Assembly (NCBI RefSeq): GCF_001424705.1
Contig: NZ_LMRA01000046.1
Location: forward strand, 158,585 to 222,584
DNA from: Methylobacterium sp. Leaf465
Lineage (GTDB): Bacteria; Pseudomonadota; Alphaproteobacteria; Rhizobiales; Beijerinckiaceae
Length of the DNA: 64,000 nucleotides
Direction: 5' to 3'
Of the stretch, positions 1-8,865 are shown piece by piece. Numbering within the stretch: position 1 is the first letter of the stretch; every line of letters begins with the position of its first letter. The position numbers and the translations under genes were made by a program. The notes under the pieces are model-generated. The model saw only the letters and a program-made list of their open reading frames with translations, had not been told where the DNA came from and ran no database searches.

Positions 1-2
1 CC

Positions 3-914
3 GGGCCGTCCTTCCGGGTGGGCAGCCTGCCGTTCGGCACGGTCTCCTGGGAAGCGGCGGTGATCAAGGCGCGCGGCCTCGACAGCGCCAACGGCTTCAC
101 CCTCGACGTGGTCAAGCTCGCCGGCAACGACGCGGCACGGATCGCCTTCCTGGGGGGCCAGGTCGACACCATCGTGGGCGACCTGCTCTGGGCCGCACGG
201 CTCGGCAACGAGGGCCGCGCGATCCGCTTCTTCCCCTACTCGACCACCGAGGGCTCGCTGATGGTGCCGGGCGACAGCCCGATCCGGACGCTGGCCGACC
301 TCAAGGGCAAGCGCCTCGGCGTGGCCGGAGGCCCCCTCGACAAGAACTGGCTCCTGCTCAAGGCCCAGGCCCGGGACACCGTCGGCATCGACCTCGAGAC
401 CCAGGCCACCATCGCGTTCGGCGCGCCGCCCCTCCTGGCGCTCAAGCTGGAGCAGGGCGAGCTCGATGCCGGGCTGCTGTACTGGACCTACTGCGCCCGC
501 CTGGAGCCCAAGGGTTTCCGTCGCCTGATCGGCTCGGACGACATCATGCGCGCCTTCGGCGCCACCGGCTCGATGGCCCTGATCGGCTACCTCCTCGACG
601 ACGCCACCGTGAAGGACAAGGGCGAGGCGGTGACGGGGTTCGCCCGCGCCTCCAAGGCCGCCAAGGATCTCCTCGCCAACGATCCCGCTGCCTGGGACGT
701 GGTGCGCCCCCTGATGTCGGCTGACGACGAGGCTACCTTCCAGGCCCTGAAGCGCGACTTCCTCGCGGGCATCCCGCGCCGGCCCCTCGCCACGGAGCGC
801 AAAGACGGCGAGACGCTGTTCAGCGTGATGGCCCGGCTCGGCGGCGAGCGCCTGGTCGGCGCGGGCACGACGCTCCCCGCGGGCCTGTACTTCGACGGCA
901 CCGGCAATGGCTGA
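3..914 (+). CDS. ABC transporter substrate-binding protein, NitT/TauT type (5' partial)
   Basis: The 3' part of a periplasmic solute-binding protein. The frame is already open at the window edge (codons reading GPSFRVGSLPFGTVSWE), so the signal peptide and true start lie upstream; an internal GTG at position 18 is not a credible start. The pattern SLPFGTVSWE, then a GGQVDTIVGDLLWA segment, then a DLKGKRLGVAGGP segment is typical of NMT1/SsuA/TauA-like binding proteins that capture sulfonates, nitrate-like anions or organic bases. A permease and an ATPase follow on the same strand, which gives a complete importer. The substrate cannot be read from the sequence. Confidence 0.8.
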   Translation, partial: GPSFRVGSLPFGTVSWEAAVIKARGLDSANGFTLDVVKLAGNDAARIAFLGGQVDTIVGDLLWAARLGNEGRAIRFFPYSTTEGSLMVPGDSPIRTLADLKGKRLGVAGGPLDKNWLLLKAQARDTVGIDLETQATIAFGAPPLLALKLEQGELDAGLLYWTYCARLEPKGFRRLIGSDDIMRAFGATGSMALIGYLLDDATVKDKGEAVTGFARASKAAKDLLANDPAAWDVVRPLMSADDEATFQALKRDFLAGIPRRPLATERKDGETLFSVMARLGGERLVGAGTTLPAGLYFDGTGNG

Positions 915-958
915 GGCCGCCCCGCGCCCGCCCTGCGCGCGTCCGACGCCCTGATCCG

Positions 959-1696
959 ATGGGCTTTGCCACCCGTCTCGCCTCCGTGCTGGTCCTCCTC
1001 GCGGGGTGGCAGGTCGCGGCCTCGGCCGCGGGCTCGCGGCTGCTGCCGGCGCCCCTGGCGATCCTGGACTTCATCGTGCGCGAATCCGTCACCGGCGACC
1101 TGTGGTGGAACGTCGGCATCACCCTCTCGCGGGTCGGCATCTCCTTTTTCCTGGCCATGACACTGGGTGTGCTCCTCGGGATCGCCCTCGGGCGCTCGCG
1201 CCGGCTCAACCTCGTCCTCGACACCCCGCTCCTCATTCTCCTCAACACGCCCGCCCTGGTGATCACGGTGCTGGCCTACATCTGGGTCGGCCTGAACGAG
1301 GCGGCCGCCATCGTCGCCGTGGTCCTGAACAAGCTGCCGAACGTCGCCGTAATCCTGCGCGAGGGGGCCCGCGGCCTCGATCCGCAACTGGAGGAGATGG
1401 CGCGCAGCTACCGCTTCGACCGGCGGACCTGGATCGCGCACGTGCTGGTGCCGCAGCTCCAGCCCTTCGCGGTGGCCGCCGCGCGCTCCGGCCTGTCGCT
1501 CGCCTGGAAGATCGTGCTGGTGATCGAGCTTCTCGGCCGGCCCAATGGCGTCGGCTTCGCGATCAACTACTACTTCGTCCAGAGCCTGAACGTGGCGGCA
1601 ATCGTCGGCTACAGCATCGTGTTCATGAGCGTGATGATCGCCATCGACATCCTCATCCTCCAGCGGCTCGAAGCCTATGTCCGACGCTGGCGCTGA
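959..1696 (+). CDS. ABC transporter permease, SsuC/TauC family
   Basis: A 245-residue inner-membrane permease with about six hydrophobic segments. The loop EEMARSYRFDRRTWIAHVLVP (about residues 145-165) matches the cytoplasmic EAA loop that contacts the ATPase. The gene begins 44 nt after the binding-protein stop and its 3' end overlaps the ATPase gene by 20 nt, so the three are very likely one operon. Family (BPD_transp_1, nitrate/sulfonate/taurine type) is clear. The transported compound is unknown. Confidence 0.85.
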   Translation: MGFATRLASVLVLLAGWQVAASAAGSRLLPAPLAILDFIVRESVTGDLWWNVGITLSRVGISFFLAMTLGVLLGIALGRSRRLNLVLDTPLLILLNTPALVITVLAYIWVGLNEAAAIVAVVLNKLPNVAVILREGARGLDPQLEEMARSYRFDRRTWIAHVLVPQLQPFAVAAARSGLSLAWKIVLVIELLGRPNGVGFAINYYFVQSLNVAAIVGYSIVFMSVMIAIDILILQRLEAYVRRWR

Positions 1697-2453
1697 GGGG
1701 ATGGCCGTTCCCGCCTCCGACGGCGCGGGCGCGGCCCTGCGAGTCGACATCCTCCGCAAGGTCTATGGCAGTGCCGGCCCGGAGCCCGTGGAGGCGGTGC
1801 GCGACCTCGCCTTCACGGTGACGGCGGCCGCCATCACCTGCCTGATCGGCCCCTCGGGGGCCGGCAAGACCACGACCCTGCGCATCCTCCTCGGGCTCGA
1901 CGCCGATTACGAGGGCCGCGTCACGCCGCCGCCGGACGAGGCCGGCATCGCCATGGCGTTCCAGGAGCCGCGGCTGCTGCCCTGGCGCACCGTCGAGCAG
2001 AACGTCCGCCTCGCCCTGCCGCGGCCGGCCCGCACCCAGAACCTCGATGCCCTGTTCGACTCTCTCGGCCTGACTCCCTGGCGGGGCCGCTACCCGGGCG
2101 CTCTGTCGCTGGGCATGGCCCGGCGGGTCTCGCTCGCCCGGGCGCTCGCGCAGAAGCCGCGCATCCTCATCCTCGACGAGCCCTTCGTCTCCCTCGACGA
2201 CAATGCGGCGGCGGCCCTGCGCGGCCTCGTGGTCGCGGCGGTGGAGGGCTCCGGCATGGGCGTCCTCATGGTCACCCACAACGTGGCCGAGGCCCTCGAG
2301 ATCGCCGATCGCCTGCTCCTGGTCTCGGGACGACCGGCGAGCCTCCTCGGCACGATCACCCTGGATCGGCCGCGGGGCCAGCGCGAACGCGGCTGGATGG
2401 AGGCAAACCGAGCGTCCCTCGCCGCCCGATTCCCAGGCATCATCGCAAGCTGA
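1677..2453 (+). CDS. ABC transporter ATP-binding protein, SsuB/TauB family
   Basis: A 258-residue ATPase partner of the preceding permease. Walker A is GPSGAGKTTT, the Q-loop follows in FQEPRLLPWR, Walker B is ILILDEP and the H-loop is VTHN. The signature motif is unusual: the position of LSGGQ reads LSLGM, so the second Gly and the Gln are missing. ATP hydrolysis may be altered, or the partner half-site may compensate. Translation may start at 1677 or at an in-frame ATG at 1701, since the conserved part begins after both. No further gene follows until xoxF. Confidence 0.85.
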   Translation: MSDAGAEGMAVPASDGAGAALRVDILRKVYGSAGPEPVEAVRDLAFTVTAAAITCLIGPSGAGKTTTLRILLGLDADYEGRVTPPPDEAGIAMAFQEPRLLPWRTVEQNVRLALPRPARTQNLDALFDSLGLTPWRGRYPGALSLGMARRVSLARALAQKPRILILDEPFVSLDDNAAAALRGLVVAAVEGSGMGVLMVTHNVAEALEIADRLLLVSGRPASLLGTITLDRPRGQRERGWMEANRASLAARFPGIIAS

Positions 2454-3125
2454 TTCGCCCCGGATCGGACAATGCTCGCGCCTCGATCTCGCGCTGTCTT
2501 CACTTCTCCCCAGACCGGATGCGGCGAGACCGCGCATCCGATGAGCATCCCCCAGGGTTCCGCGGATGGCGGATATGACCATCACAATCCCCCGCCCCGG
2601 CACGTGATTTTGAAATATACCTCCTTTTCAGCATTTTATTTCACGAACGCATCTCCTCGCAGGAGCTCCTTTGACGCGAACGCAGCTTCGATCGCATGAC
2701 CACACCGGCCAAGCTCAGGCTACATGCGCCAAACGCATGATAATGAGGCCAAGCTGTTTAAAACACTTTGTCTTACCAATTTGAGATATTGCAACGCACA
2801 ATCCGATGCTGCGAAGCGTGAGCCTGACAGAATGTCGGCCAAAGGCTCACGAGGACTTGTGCGAAGCCTGGAAGCACAGGGCGCAAGCGAGTTGACGCCG
2901 GCCGAATTTTTCTTAGAGTTCATTCAAGCTTCGGTTTCGAGGGGCGCCGCAAAGGGATAGCGGCCCCTGACTACACAAACCCCGTCCTGGCCATTAGTGG
3001 TTTGGAAATAAGGGTTTGGCGTCCGCTACCGAGGCGAACCTATCCCTGTCGCAAACAGTCAGATCACGGCGTGATCCTGCGGGTTTTCCGCATGATGGCG
3101 GCTGCAAGATCTGTCGGAGGAATCC
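2454..3125 (+). promoter_or_regulatory. Upstream region of xoxF, locally AT-rich
   Basis: A 672-nt gap before xoxF. The stretch around 2600-2800 is clearly richer in A and T than its surroundings, as expected for a promoter region in a high-GC genome. The xoxF ribosome binding site GGAGGA sits at 3115-3120, six bases before the ATG. A 78-codon plus-strand frame (2724-2960) exists, but I do not recognise its product and it has no clear ribosome binding site, so I do not call it a gene. I cannot assign -35/-10 boxes with confidence. Confidence 0.5.
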
Positions 3126-4928
3126 ATGAGAGCGGTACATCTTCTCGCACTCGGCGCCGGCATGGTCGCTTCGACCACGGCGTTCGCCAACGAAGACGTC
3201 CTGAAGCGCACGGCCAACCCGGCCGAGCAGGTCCTTCAGACCGTCGACTATGCCAACACGCGCTATTCGAAGCTCGACCAGATCAACGCCAGCAACGTCA
3301 AGCAGCTCCAGGTGGCCTGGACCTTCTCGACCGGCGTGCTGCGCGGCCACGAGGGCTCCCCGCTCGTCGTCGGCAACATGATGTACGTTCACACCCCCTT
3401 CCCGAACATCGTCTACGCCCTCGACCTCGACAAGGACGGCGTGATCGTCTGGAAGTACGAGCCCAAGCAGGACCCGTCGGTCATTCCGGTGATGTGCTGT
3501 GACACGGTCAACCGTGGCCTCGCCTACGCCGATGGCGCCATCATCCTGCACCAGGCCGACACGACCGTCGTCTCGCTGGACGCGAAGTCCGGCAAGGTGA
3601 ACTGGTCGGTGGTGAACGGCGACCCCAAGAAGGGTGAGACCAACACCGCCACCGTTCTCCCGGTGAAGGACAAGATCATCGTCGGCATCTCCGGCGGCGA
3701 GTTCGGCGTGAACTGTCACGTCACCGCCTACGACGCCAAGACGGGCAAGAAGGTGTGGCGCGGCCACTCCCAGGGCCCCGACGCCGACATGATCATGGAC
3801 CCCGAGAAGACCACCTCGCTCGGCAAGCCGGTTGGCAAGGACTCCTCGCTGAAGACCTGGGAAGGCGATCAGTGGAAGACCGGCGGCGGCTGCACCTGGG
3901 GCTGGTTCTCCTACGATCCCAAGCTCGACCTGATGTACTACGGCTCGGGCAACCCCTCGACCTGGAACCCCAAGCAGCGTCCGGGCGACAACAAGTGGTC
4001 CATGACCATCTGGGCGCGTAACCCCGACACGGGCGCCGCCAAGTGGGTCTACCAGATGACCCCGCACGACGAGTGGGACTACGACGGCATCAACGAGATG
4101 ATCCTCACGGATCAGAAGGTTGACGGCAAGGAGCGTCCGCTCCTGACCCACTTCGACCGTAACGGCTTCGGCTACACCCTCGATCGCGCCACCGGCGAGC
4201 TCCTGGTCGCCGAGAAGTTCGATCCGGTCGTGAACTGGGCCTCGAAGGTCGACATGGACAAGAGCTCCAAGACCTACGGTCGTCCGCTCGTCCAGGCCAA
4301 GTACTCCACCGAGCAGAACGGTGAGGATACCAACTCCAAGGGTATCTGCCCCGCCGCTCTCGGCACCAAGGACCAGCAGCCTGCGGCCTACTCGCCGAAG
4401 ACCAACCTGTTCTACGTGCCCACCAACCACGTCTGCATGGACTACGAGCCGTTCCGGGTTTCCTACACCCCGGGTCAGCCCTACGTCGGCGCGACGCTGG
4501 CTATGTACCCGGCCCCCAACAGCCACGGCGGCATGGGTAACTTCATCGCCTGGGACGGCGTCGCTGGTAAGATCAAGTGGTCGAACCAGGAGCAGTTCTC
4601 GGTGTGGTCCGGCGCCCTCGCCACCGCTGGTGACGTCGTGTTCTACGGTACCCTCGAGGGTTACCTGAAGGCCGTCGACTCCAAGACCGGCAAGGAGCTC
4701 TACAAGTTCAAGACCCCGTCGGGCATCATCGGCAACGTGATGACCTACAGCCACAAGGGCAAGCAGTACGTCGGCATCCTGTCGGGTGTCGGTGGCTGGG
4801 CCGGCATCGGCCTCGCGGCCGGCCTGACCGACCCGAACGCCGGTCTCGGTGCGGTGGGTGGTTACGCCGCCCTCTCGAACTACACCAACCTCGGTGGTCA
4901 GCTGACCGTCTTCTCGCTGCCGAACTAA
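3126..4928 (+). CDS. xoxF: Lanthanide-dependent methanol dehydrogenase XoxF (PQQ quinoprotein)
   Basis: A 600-residue periplasmic PQQ dehydrogenase that oxidises methanol. A signal peptide of about 21 residues ends at TAFA. The vicinal disulfide Cys124-Cys125 (VMCCDT) that stacks on PQQ is present. Metal ligands can be placed at Glu192 (SGGEFG) and Asn276 (GSGNPS). The motif DEWDYDG carries the catalytic Asp318 and, two residues on, Asp320, the extra acid that marks lanthanide-type enzymes; calcium MxaF enzymes have Ala there. Repeated Trp-docking blades (VWSGALATAGDVVFYGTLEG) complete the eight-bladed propeller. The start is fixed by GGAGGA six bases upstream. A strong hairpin follows, then xoxG and xoxJ. 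Confidence 0.98.
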   Translation: MRAVHLLALGAGMVASTTAFANEDVLKRTANPAEQVLQTVDYANTRYSKLDQINASNVKQLQVAWTFSTGVLRGHEGSPLVVGNMMYVHTPFPNIVYALDLDKDGVIVWKYEPKQDPSVIPVMCCDTVNRGLAYADGAIILHQADTTVVSLDAKSGKVNWSVVNGDPKKGETNTATVLPVKDKIIVGISGGEFGVNCHVTAYDAKTGKKVWRGHSQGPDADMIMDPEKTTSLGKPVGKDSSLKTWEGDQWKTGGGCTWGWFSYDPKLDLMYYGSGNPSTWNPKQRPGDNKWSMTIWARNPDTGAAKWVYQMTPHDEWDYDGINEMILTDQKVDGKERPLLTHFDRNGFGYTLDRATGELLVAEKFDPVVNWASKVDMDKSSKTYGRPLVQAKYSTEQNGEDTNSKGICPAALGTKDQQPAAYSPKTNLFYVPTNHVCMDYEPFRVSYTPGQPYVGATLAMYPAPNSHGGMGNFIAWDGVAGKIKWSNQEQFSVWSGALATAGDVVFYGTLEGYLKAVDSKTGKELYKFKTPSGIIGNVMTYSHKGKQYVGILSGVGGWAGIGLAAGLTDPNAGLGAVGGYAALSNYTNLGGQLTVFSLPN

Positions 4929-4955
4929 TCGGTCGCACGCAACGGTAGATCATAG

Positions 4956-4988
4956 GGTGCCGGCGCGGGTTTCCGCGCCGGCACCTTT
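4956..4988 (+). terminator. Strong hairpin between xoxF and xoxG
   Basis: A perfect 13-bp stem (4956-4968 with 4973-4985), loop GTTT, followed by TTT. It lies 28 nt after the xoxF stop and about 75 nt before the xoxG start. It looks like an intrinsic terminator or a 3'-end stabiliser that would leave xoxG and xoxJ at lower transcript levels than xoxF. Confidence 0.8.
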
Positions 4989-5063
4989 ATGATTAGAATT
5001 GGAAGAACAACACGCGAAACACGCGGCTGGTGAGCCGACGTGGTGTTCCTGGGAGAAACGTCG

Positions 5064-5669
5064 TTGTACACCTTTAGCAAAGCCGTCATCCGCCCTCTCG
5101 CGGCAGCGTTCGCTCTCGCGTCGGTCTCAACGCTCGCCGTGCAGGCCCAGGATGCGAAGAAGGCTGATCCGGCCCTCGCCAATCAGCTCGATCCGAATGC
5201 ACCCGAGAAGGACCCGAAGCTGATCGACAAGTTCGCGGCCGTGAAGGTCGAGGACGGAAAGTATCAGGACTCGGAAGGTCACCCCACCTACCACATCACC
5301 GCTGATGGCAAGAAGTTCGACTGGTACGCCTACTCGGGCTACCGCCGCTATCACGCCGAGTGCCACGTCTGCCACGGACCCGATGCCATGGGTTCGACCT
5401 ACGCGCCGGCCCTGAAGGACTCGCTCAAGACGATCGGCTACGAGGAGTTCATCGGCATCCTCGCTGGCGGCAAGCGTGACTCGCAGGCCGGCCAGGAGCG
5501 CGTGATGCCGGCCTTCGGCGATAACAAGAACGTCATGTGCTACGCCGACGACCTCTACGTCTACCTGAAGGCCCGGGCGTCCGGCGCCATGCCGCGCGTC
5601 CGCCCGACCGACAAGGAAGACAAGCCCGAGGCCGCCAAGACGGCTGAGAAGGAGTGCCTGGGCGGCTAA
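5064..5669 (+). CDS. xoxG: Cytochrome c XoxG, electron acceptor of XoxF
   Basis: A monoheme c-type cytochrome of 201 residues from the chosen start. The single heme site CHVCHG has its first Cys codon at 5361, and a methionine-containing segment (ERVMPAFGDN) downstream could supply the axial ligand. I chose TTG at 5064 because GGGAGA lies 8 nt before it and it gives a compact signal peptide ending AVQA before QDAKK. GTG codons at 5040 and 5043 are alternatives that add eight or seven residues. The gene sits between xoxF and xoxJ, as in other Methylobacterium genomes, and its stop overlaps the xoxJ ATG. Confidence 0.92.
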   Translation: MYTFSKAVIRPLAAAFALASVSTLAVQAQDAKKADPALANQLDPNAPEKDPKLIDKFAAVKVEDGKYQDSEGHPTYHITADGKKFDWYAYSGYRRYHAECHVCHGPDAMGSTYAPALKDSLKTIGYEEFIGILAGGKRDSQAGQERVMPAFGDNKNVMCYADDLYVYLKARASGAMPRVRPTDKEDKPEAAKTAEKECLGG

Positions 5670-6523
5670 TGGCGCATTCAGGCTCCCGGACGGGCCTCGC
5701 GCTCGCGCTCCTGCTGCTCGCAGCCGGAGCGCGACCTGCGTTGGCACAATCGCTGCCGGACCTCGTGACGACGGACACTCTGCGTGTCTGCGGCGATCCC
5801 GGCAACATGCCGTTCTCCGAACGCAAGGAGGACGGCTTCGAGAACCGAATCGCCGCGATCATCGCCGACGAGCTCAAGGTCAAGATCCGGTACTACTGGC
5901 TGACGCAGGGGCCCGGCTTCGTCCGCAATACCCTCGGCACGGGCCTCTGCGACCTCATCATCGGCTCGGCCGCCGGTGGAGAGCTCGTCCAGCACTCGAA
6001 TCCCTATTACCGCTCCGCCTATACGCTGGTCACCCGCACGGGCGAGTTCGACGGGGTGACCCGGCTCGACGATCCCAAGCTGAAGGGCAAGTCCATCGGC
6101 GTCATCGGCGGCACGCCCCCGGTGAACCGGATGGGCGAGGTCGGCCTCGTCAGCTCCATGAAGGCCTACGCGCCCTATCAGCTCGATCCGGCCCGCAAGC
6201 ACCAGACGGTCTCGGCCGAGGTCATCGCGGATCTCGCCGAGAAGCGCATCGATGCCGCCATCCTCTGGGGACCCGCCGCCGGCTGGCTCGCCAAGCACAG
6301 CGGCATGCCGATGACGGTGGTGGCGCTGCTGCAGGAGCCCGATCGGCCGCCGCTCACCTTCCGGATCGCCCTCGGGGTGCGCCTGGAGGAGAACGACTGG
6401 AAGCGCACCCTCAACACGATCCTGCGCAAGCGCCGCGCCGATATCGAAAAGGTGTTGCGCGACTACGACGTGCCGCTGCTGGAGGAAGAGGGCAACAAGC
6501 TCCTCGACGCTCCGAGCCCCTGA
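5669..6523 (+). CDS. xoxJ: Periplasmic binding-like protein XoxJ
   Basis: A 284-residue exported protein of the solute-binding-protein fold (SBP_bac_3-like, related to MxaJ). The signal peptide runs through LALALLLLAAGARPALA. The first conserved segment TLRVCGDPGNMPFSERKEDGFENRIA is typical of quinoprotein-associated binding-like proteins. The ATG shares its A with the TAA of xoxG (TAATG), implying translational coupling; an earlier in-frame GTG at 5654 is less likely. XoxJ proteins are thought to help activate or mature XoxF, but the mechanism is not evident from sequence. Confidence 0.93.
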   Translation: MAHSGSRTGLALALLLLAAGARPALAQSLPDLVTTDTLRVCGDPGNMPFSERKEDGFENRIAAIIADELKVKIRYYWLTQGPGFVRNTLGTGLCDLIIGSAAGGELVQHSNPYYRSAYTLVTRTGEFDGVTRLDDPKLKGKSIGVIGGTPPVNRMGEVGLVSSMKAYAPYQLDPARKHQTVSAEVIADLAEKRIDAAILWGPAAGWLAKHSGMPMTVVALLQEPDRPPLTFRIALGVRLEENDWKRTLNTILRKRRADIEKVLRDYDVPLLEEEGNKLLDAPSP

Positions 6524-6991
6524 TATTGCCCCCGAGGATGTCGGGGGCGACAGGAGAGAGAGACCGCGATGGCGGCGATCGGATGGGCTCCGTCGCCGCC
6601 ATCGTCGTTCAGACCCCTGCGCGCGCATCGTCGACCAGCGCCCATGACCGCGGTTCGCGACGGCCCTTCGGATCGAACCAGACAGGGCCGACCGCATCCG
6701 CGTGGAGCAAGGCATTCGCCGCCTGACGCCTCTCTGCGCGGGAGCTGGGATCCTCGTGCCCCGATCCGGTCTCCCTCGGGGTCAGCCCGGAGGGCCAGAA
6801 ATCCCGCGCGGGCGACGGGCGCATGCCGGAGAGTACCGACGCGATCGCCGAGCGCAACTCGGGCTGTCCCGGCTCGGCCCCTCGCACCGCCTCGTCGCCT
6901 GGACCGACGGCTGCGTCGGCGTCACGATGCCGAGAGGGCGGCTCTTTCCGCCGGGGTCGATCCCAGATCCCCGATCGAGATCCGGCCCAGA
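6524..6991. other. Intergenic region between xoxJ and folK, convergent genes
   Basis: A 468-nt gap between converging xoxJ and folK. Just after the xoxJ stop is an 8-bp GC stem (6528-6535 with 6541-6548) without a T-run, possibly a transcript end. A minus-strand frame from an ATG at 6824 to a stop at 6609 (71 codons) begins MRPSPARDFWPSG and has gene-like composition, but has no clear ribosome binding site and no family I recognise. I leave it as a weak candidate. Confidence 0.4.
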
Positions 6992-7483
6992 TCAGACCCG
7001 CTCGATGCCGGCGGCGTCGAGCTTGGCGAGGGCTGCGGCGACCGTCTCCGGCCCAATGCGCAGGGTGGGGGCGATCTCGGCCAGAGGCACCAGCACGAAG
7101 GCGCGCTCGCGCACGAAACGGTGTGGCAGTACGAGGCGCGCATCCGAGATCGTCGCGCCCTCGTAGGACAGAACGTCGATATCGATCACCCGCGGACCCC
7201 AACGGCGTTCGCGCACCCGGCCCATGGCGGTCTCGATGGCGAGGCCCACCTCCAGGAGTTCGTGCGGGGTGAGGCTGGTCTCGATCCCGATCGCGGCGTT
7301 GAGGAACCAGTCCTGGTCGGTGTCGCCCCAGGGCGGCGTGCGATAATTCGACGAGCGCGCGGTGACGCGGATGCCCGGTGTGGCCGCCAGCCGCGCCACC
7401 GCATCGGCCAGGGTCGCGGCCTTGTCGCCGAGATTGCTGCCGAGGCCAAGATAGGCGGCGTGCCAGTCCAGTCCACTCCTCAT
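6992..7483 (-). CDS. folK: 2-amino-4-hydroxy-6-hydroxymethyldihydropteridine diphosphokinase (HPPK)
   Basis: A 163-residue cytosolic enzyme that pyrophosphorylates 6-hydroxymethyl-dihydropterin in folate synthesis. It begins near AAYLGLGSNLGDK, the HPPK start motif, and carries the catalytic segment RRWGPRVIDIDVLSY with the paired Asp residues that bind magnesium. Length is normal for the family. Its ATG overlaps the folB stop by 4 nt, so it is the last gene of a tightly coupled folP-folB-folK set. Confidence 0.95.
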   Translation of the reverse strand: MRSGLDWHAAYLGLGSNLGDKAATLADAVARLAATPGIRVTARSSNYRTPPWGDTDQDWFLNAAIGIETSLTPHELLEVGLAIETAMGRVRERRWGPRVIDIDVLSYEGATISDARLVLPHRFVRERAFVLVPLAEIAPTLRIGPETVAAALAKLDAAGIERV

Positions 7484-7854
7484 CGGGCGGCCTCGCGGCG
7501 GCGCACGATCTCGATGGCGACGCCGTCGATCACGGCCGGGACCGGCGCGCTCGGCTTGTCCACCCGCACGCGGATCTCGGTGATGGGCGGGTGACGGTCG
7601 AGGATCTCGCCCGCGATGGCTTCCGCGAGAGCCTCGATCAGGTCGAAGCGCCGCTGCGTGGCGATCCGGGTCACGATCTCGGTGAGGTCGGCGTAGCTCA
7701 CGGTCCGGGCGACGTCGTCGGAGCGCCCGGCCGCCCCGAGGTCGAGGCGCACATCGAGCGAGACGTAGAAGCGCTGCCCGAGGCGAGCCTCCTCGGGCAG
7801 GAGGCCGTGGAAGGCAAAGACCGCGATCCGGTCGACGAGGATGCGGTCGCTCAT
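7480..7854 (-). CDS. folB: Dihydroneopterin aldolase
   Basis: A 124-residue cytosolic aldolase that converts dihydroneopterin to hydroxymethyl-dihydropterin plus glycolaldehyde. The motifs FHGLLPEEARLGQRFYVSL near the N-terminus, SYADLTEIV in the middle and IRVRVDKPSAPVP near the C-terminus are those of FolB. It overlaps folP upstream and folK downstream by 4 nt each. Methylobacterium makes both folate and tetrahydromethanopterin, and this enzyme may feed the hydroxymethylpterin pool that both draw on; that second role is inference. Confidence 0.95.
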   Translation of the reverse strand: MSDRILVDRIAVFAFHGLLPEEARLGQRFYVSLDVRLDLGAAGRSDDVARTVSYADLTEIVTRIATQRRFDLIEALAEAIAGEILDRHPPITEIRVRVDKPSAPVPAVIDGVAIEIVRRREAAR

Positions 7855-8690
7855 GCGGAGCGTCCCATCACGGCGTCGACCACCCGCAGGGCATCGACGT
7901 GCGGGCGGACATCGTGAACGCGCACGATCTGCGCCCCGAGGGTGGCGGCGAGGACGTGACTGCCGATCGAGCCGAAGAGCCGGTCCACCGGCTTGGTCTC
8001 GGCATCGTGCAGGCGTCCGAGGAGGGATTTGCGCGAGACGCCGACGAGGACGGGAAAGCCGAGGGCCACGATCTCGGGCAGGCGCCGCAGGGCTTCGAGG
8101 TGCTGCGCCCAGCTCTTGCCGAAGCCGATACCGGGATCGAGCACGATGTCGCCGTCGCGCAGGCCGGCGGCCCGCGCGATGGCCAGCGAGCGCTCGAAGA
8201 AGCGCAGCATGTCGGCGACGATGTCGAGGGCCGGATCGATGGTCTCGCGGTTGTGCATGATCATCACGGGCGCGCCGTAATCGGCGGCGACCCGGGCGAT
8301 ATCGGGCTCGCGCTGCAGGCCCCAGACGTCGTTGACCATGCGGGCGCCGGCCTCCAGCGCCACCCGGGCGGTCGAGGCCTTGTAGGTGTCCACCGAGATC
8401 GGAACGGACAGGCGGGCCGCGAGGTCGCGGATCACCGGCAGGATCCGAGCCTGCTCCTCCTCGGCCGGGACGGGCACGTGGCCGGGGCGGGTGGATTCGC
8501 CGCCGATATCCACCAGGGCCGCGCCCTCCGCCACCAGGGCCTCGGCCTGGGTGCGGGCGGCCACGACATCGGCGAAGCGGCCGCCATCGGAGAACGAATC
8601 GGGCGTAACGTTAAGAATGCCCATCACGAGCACGCGCCGACCGAGATCGGGCAGGAGCGTCGTCAGCGGAGCCGGCAGGTCTGGGGGCAC
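7851..8690 (-). CDS. folP: Dihydropteroate synthase
   Basis: Condenses hydroxymethyl-dihydropterin pyrophosphate with p-aminobenzoate. Family motifs are clear: MGILNVTPDSFSDGG, GGESTRPG, SVDTYKA, DPGIGFGKSW and GVSRKSLLG. The frame runs open for over 480 nt above the first motif, so the start is uncertain. I place it at the GTG at 8690, giving 279 residues, the usual size, with about 25 residues before MGILNVTP. No clear ribosome binding site supports it. It ends in a 4-nt overlap with folB. Confidence 0.88.
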   Translation of the reverse strand: MPPDLPAPLTTLLPDLGRRVLVMGILNVTPDSFSDGGRFADVVAARTQAEALVAEGAALVDIGGESTRPGHVPVPAEEEQARILPVIRDLAARLSVPISVDTYKASTARVALEAGARMVNDVWGLQREPDIARVAADYGAPVMIMHNRETIDPALDIVADMLRFFERSLAIARAAGLRDGDIVLDPGIGFGKSWAQHLEALRRLPEIVALGFPVLVGVSRKSLLGRLHDAETKPVDRLFGSIGSHVLAATLGAQIVRVHDVRPHVDALRVVDAVMGRSA

Positions 8691-8865
8691 GGGATGCTCG
8701 GGTTCGAAGGCGGGCGCGTCCGGAGCGCGTCCTCGGCCGGGATGCCGCTGTCTTTGAACGCAATGCCCGGTCGGAGCAACGCCCCTGCCGGCGCTGGGGC
8801 CGAACGGGGCCAAGTCCTGCGCCGCCGCCGCCGGGCGGCGCCGCTGCGACGTCCGCGTGACCCGG

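Noticed and set aside
2724..2960. A 78-codon frame upstream of xoxF
   Set aside because: No clear ribosome site and no recognised family; an overlapping minus-strand frame of similar length shows the region is simply open.
3126..4928. Identification as calcium methanol dehydrogenase MxaF
   Set aside because: Asp at residue 320 (DYDG) marks the lanthanide type; MxaF has Ala there, and no mxaI-like small subunit gene follows.
6609..6824. Small minus-strand gene between xoxJ and folK
   Set aside because: Gene-like composition but no ribosome site, no start support and no recognised family; kept only as a remark.
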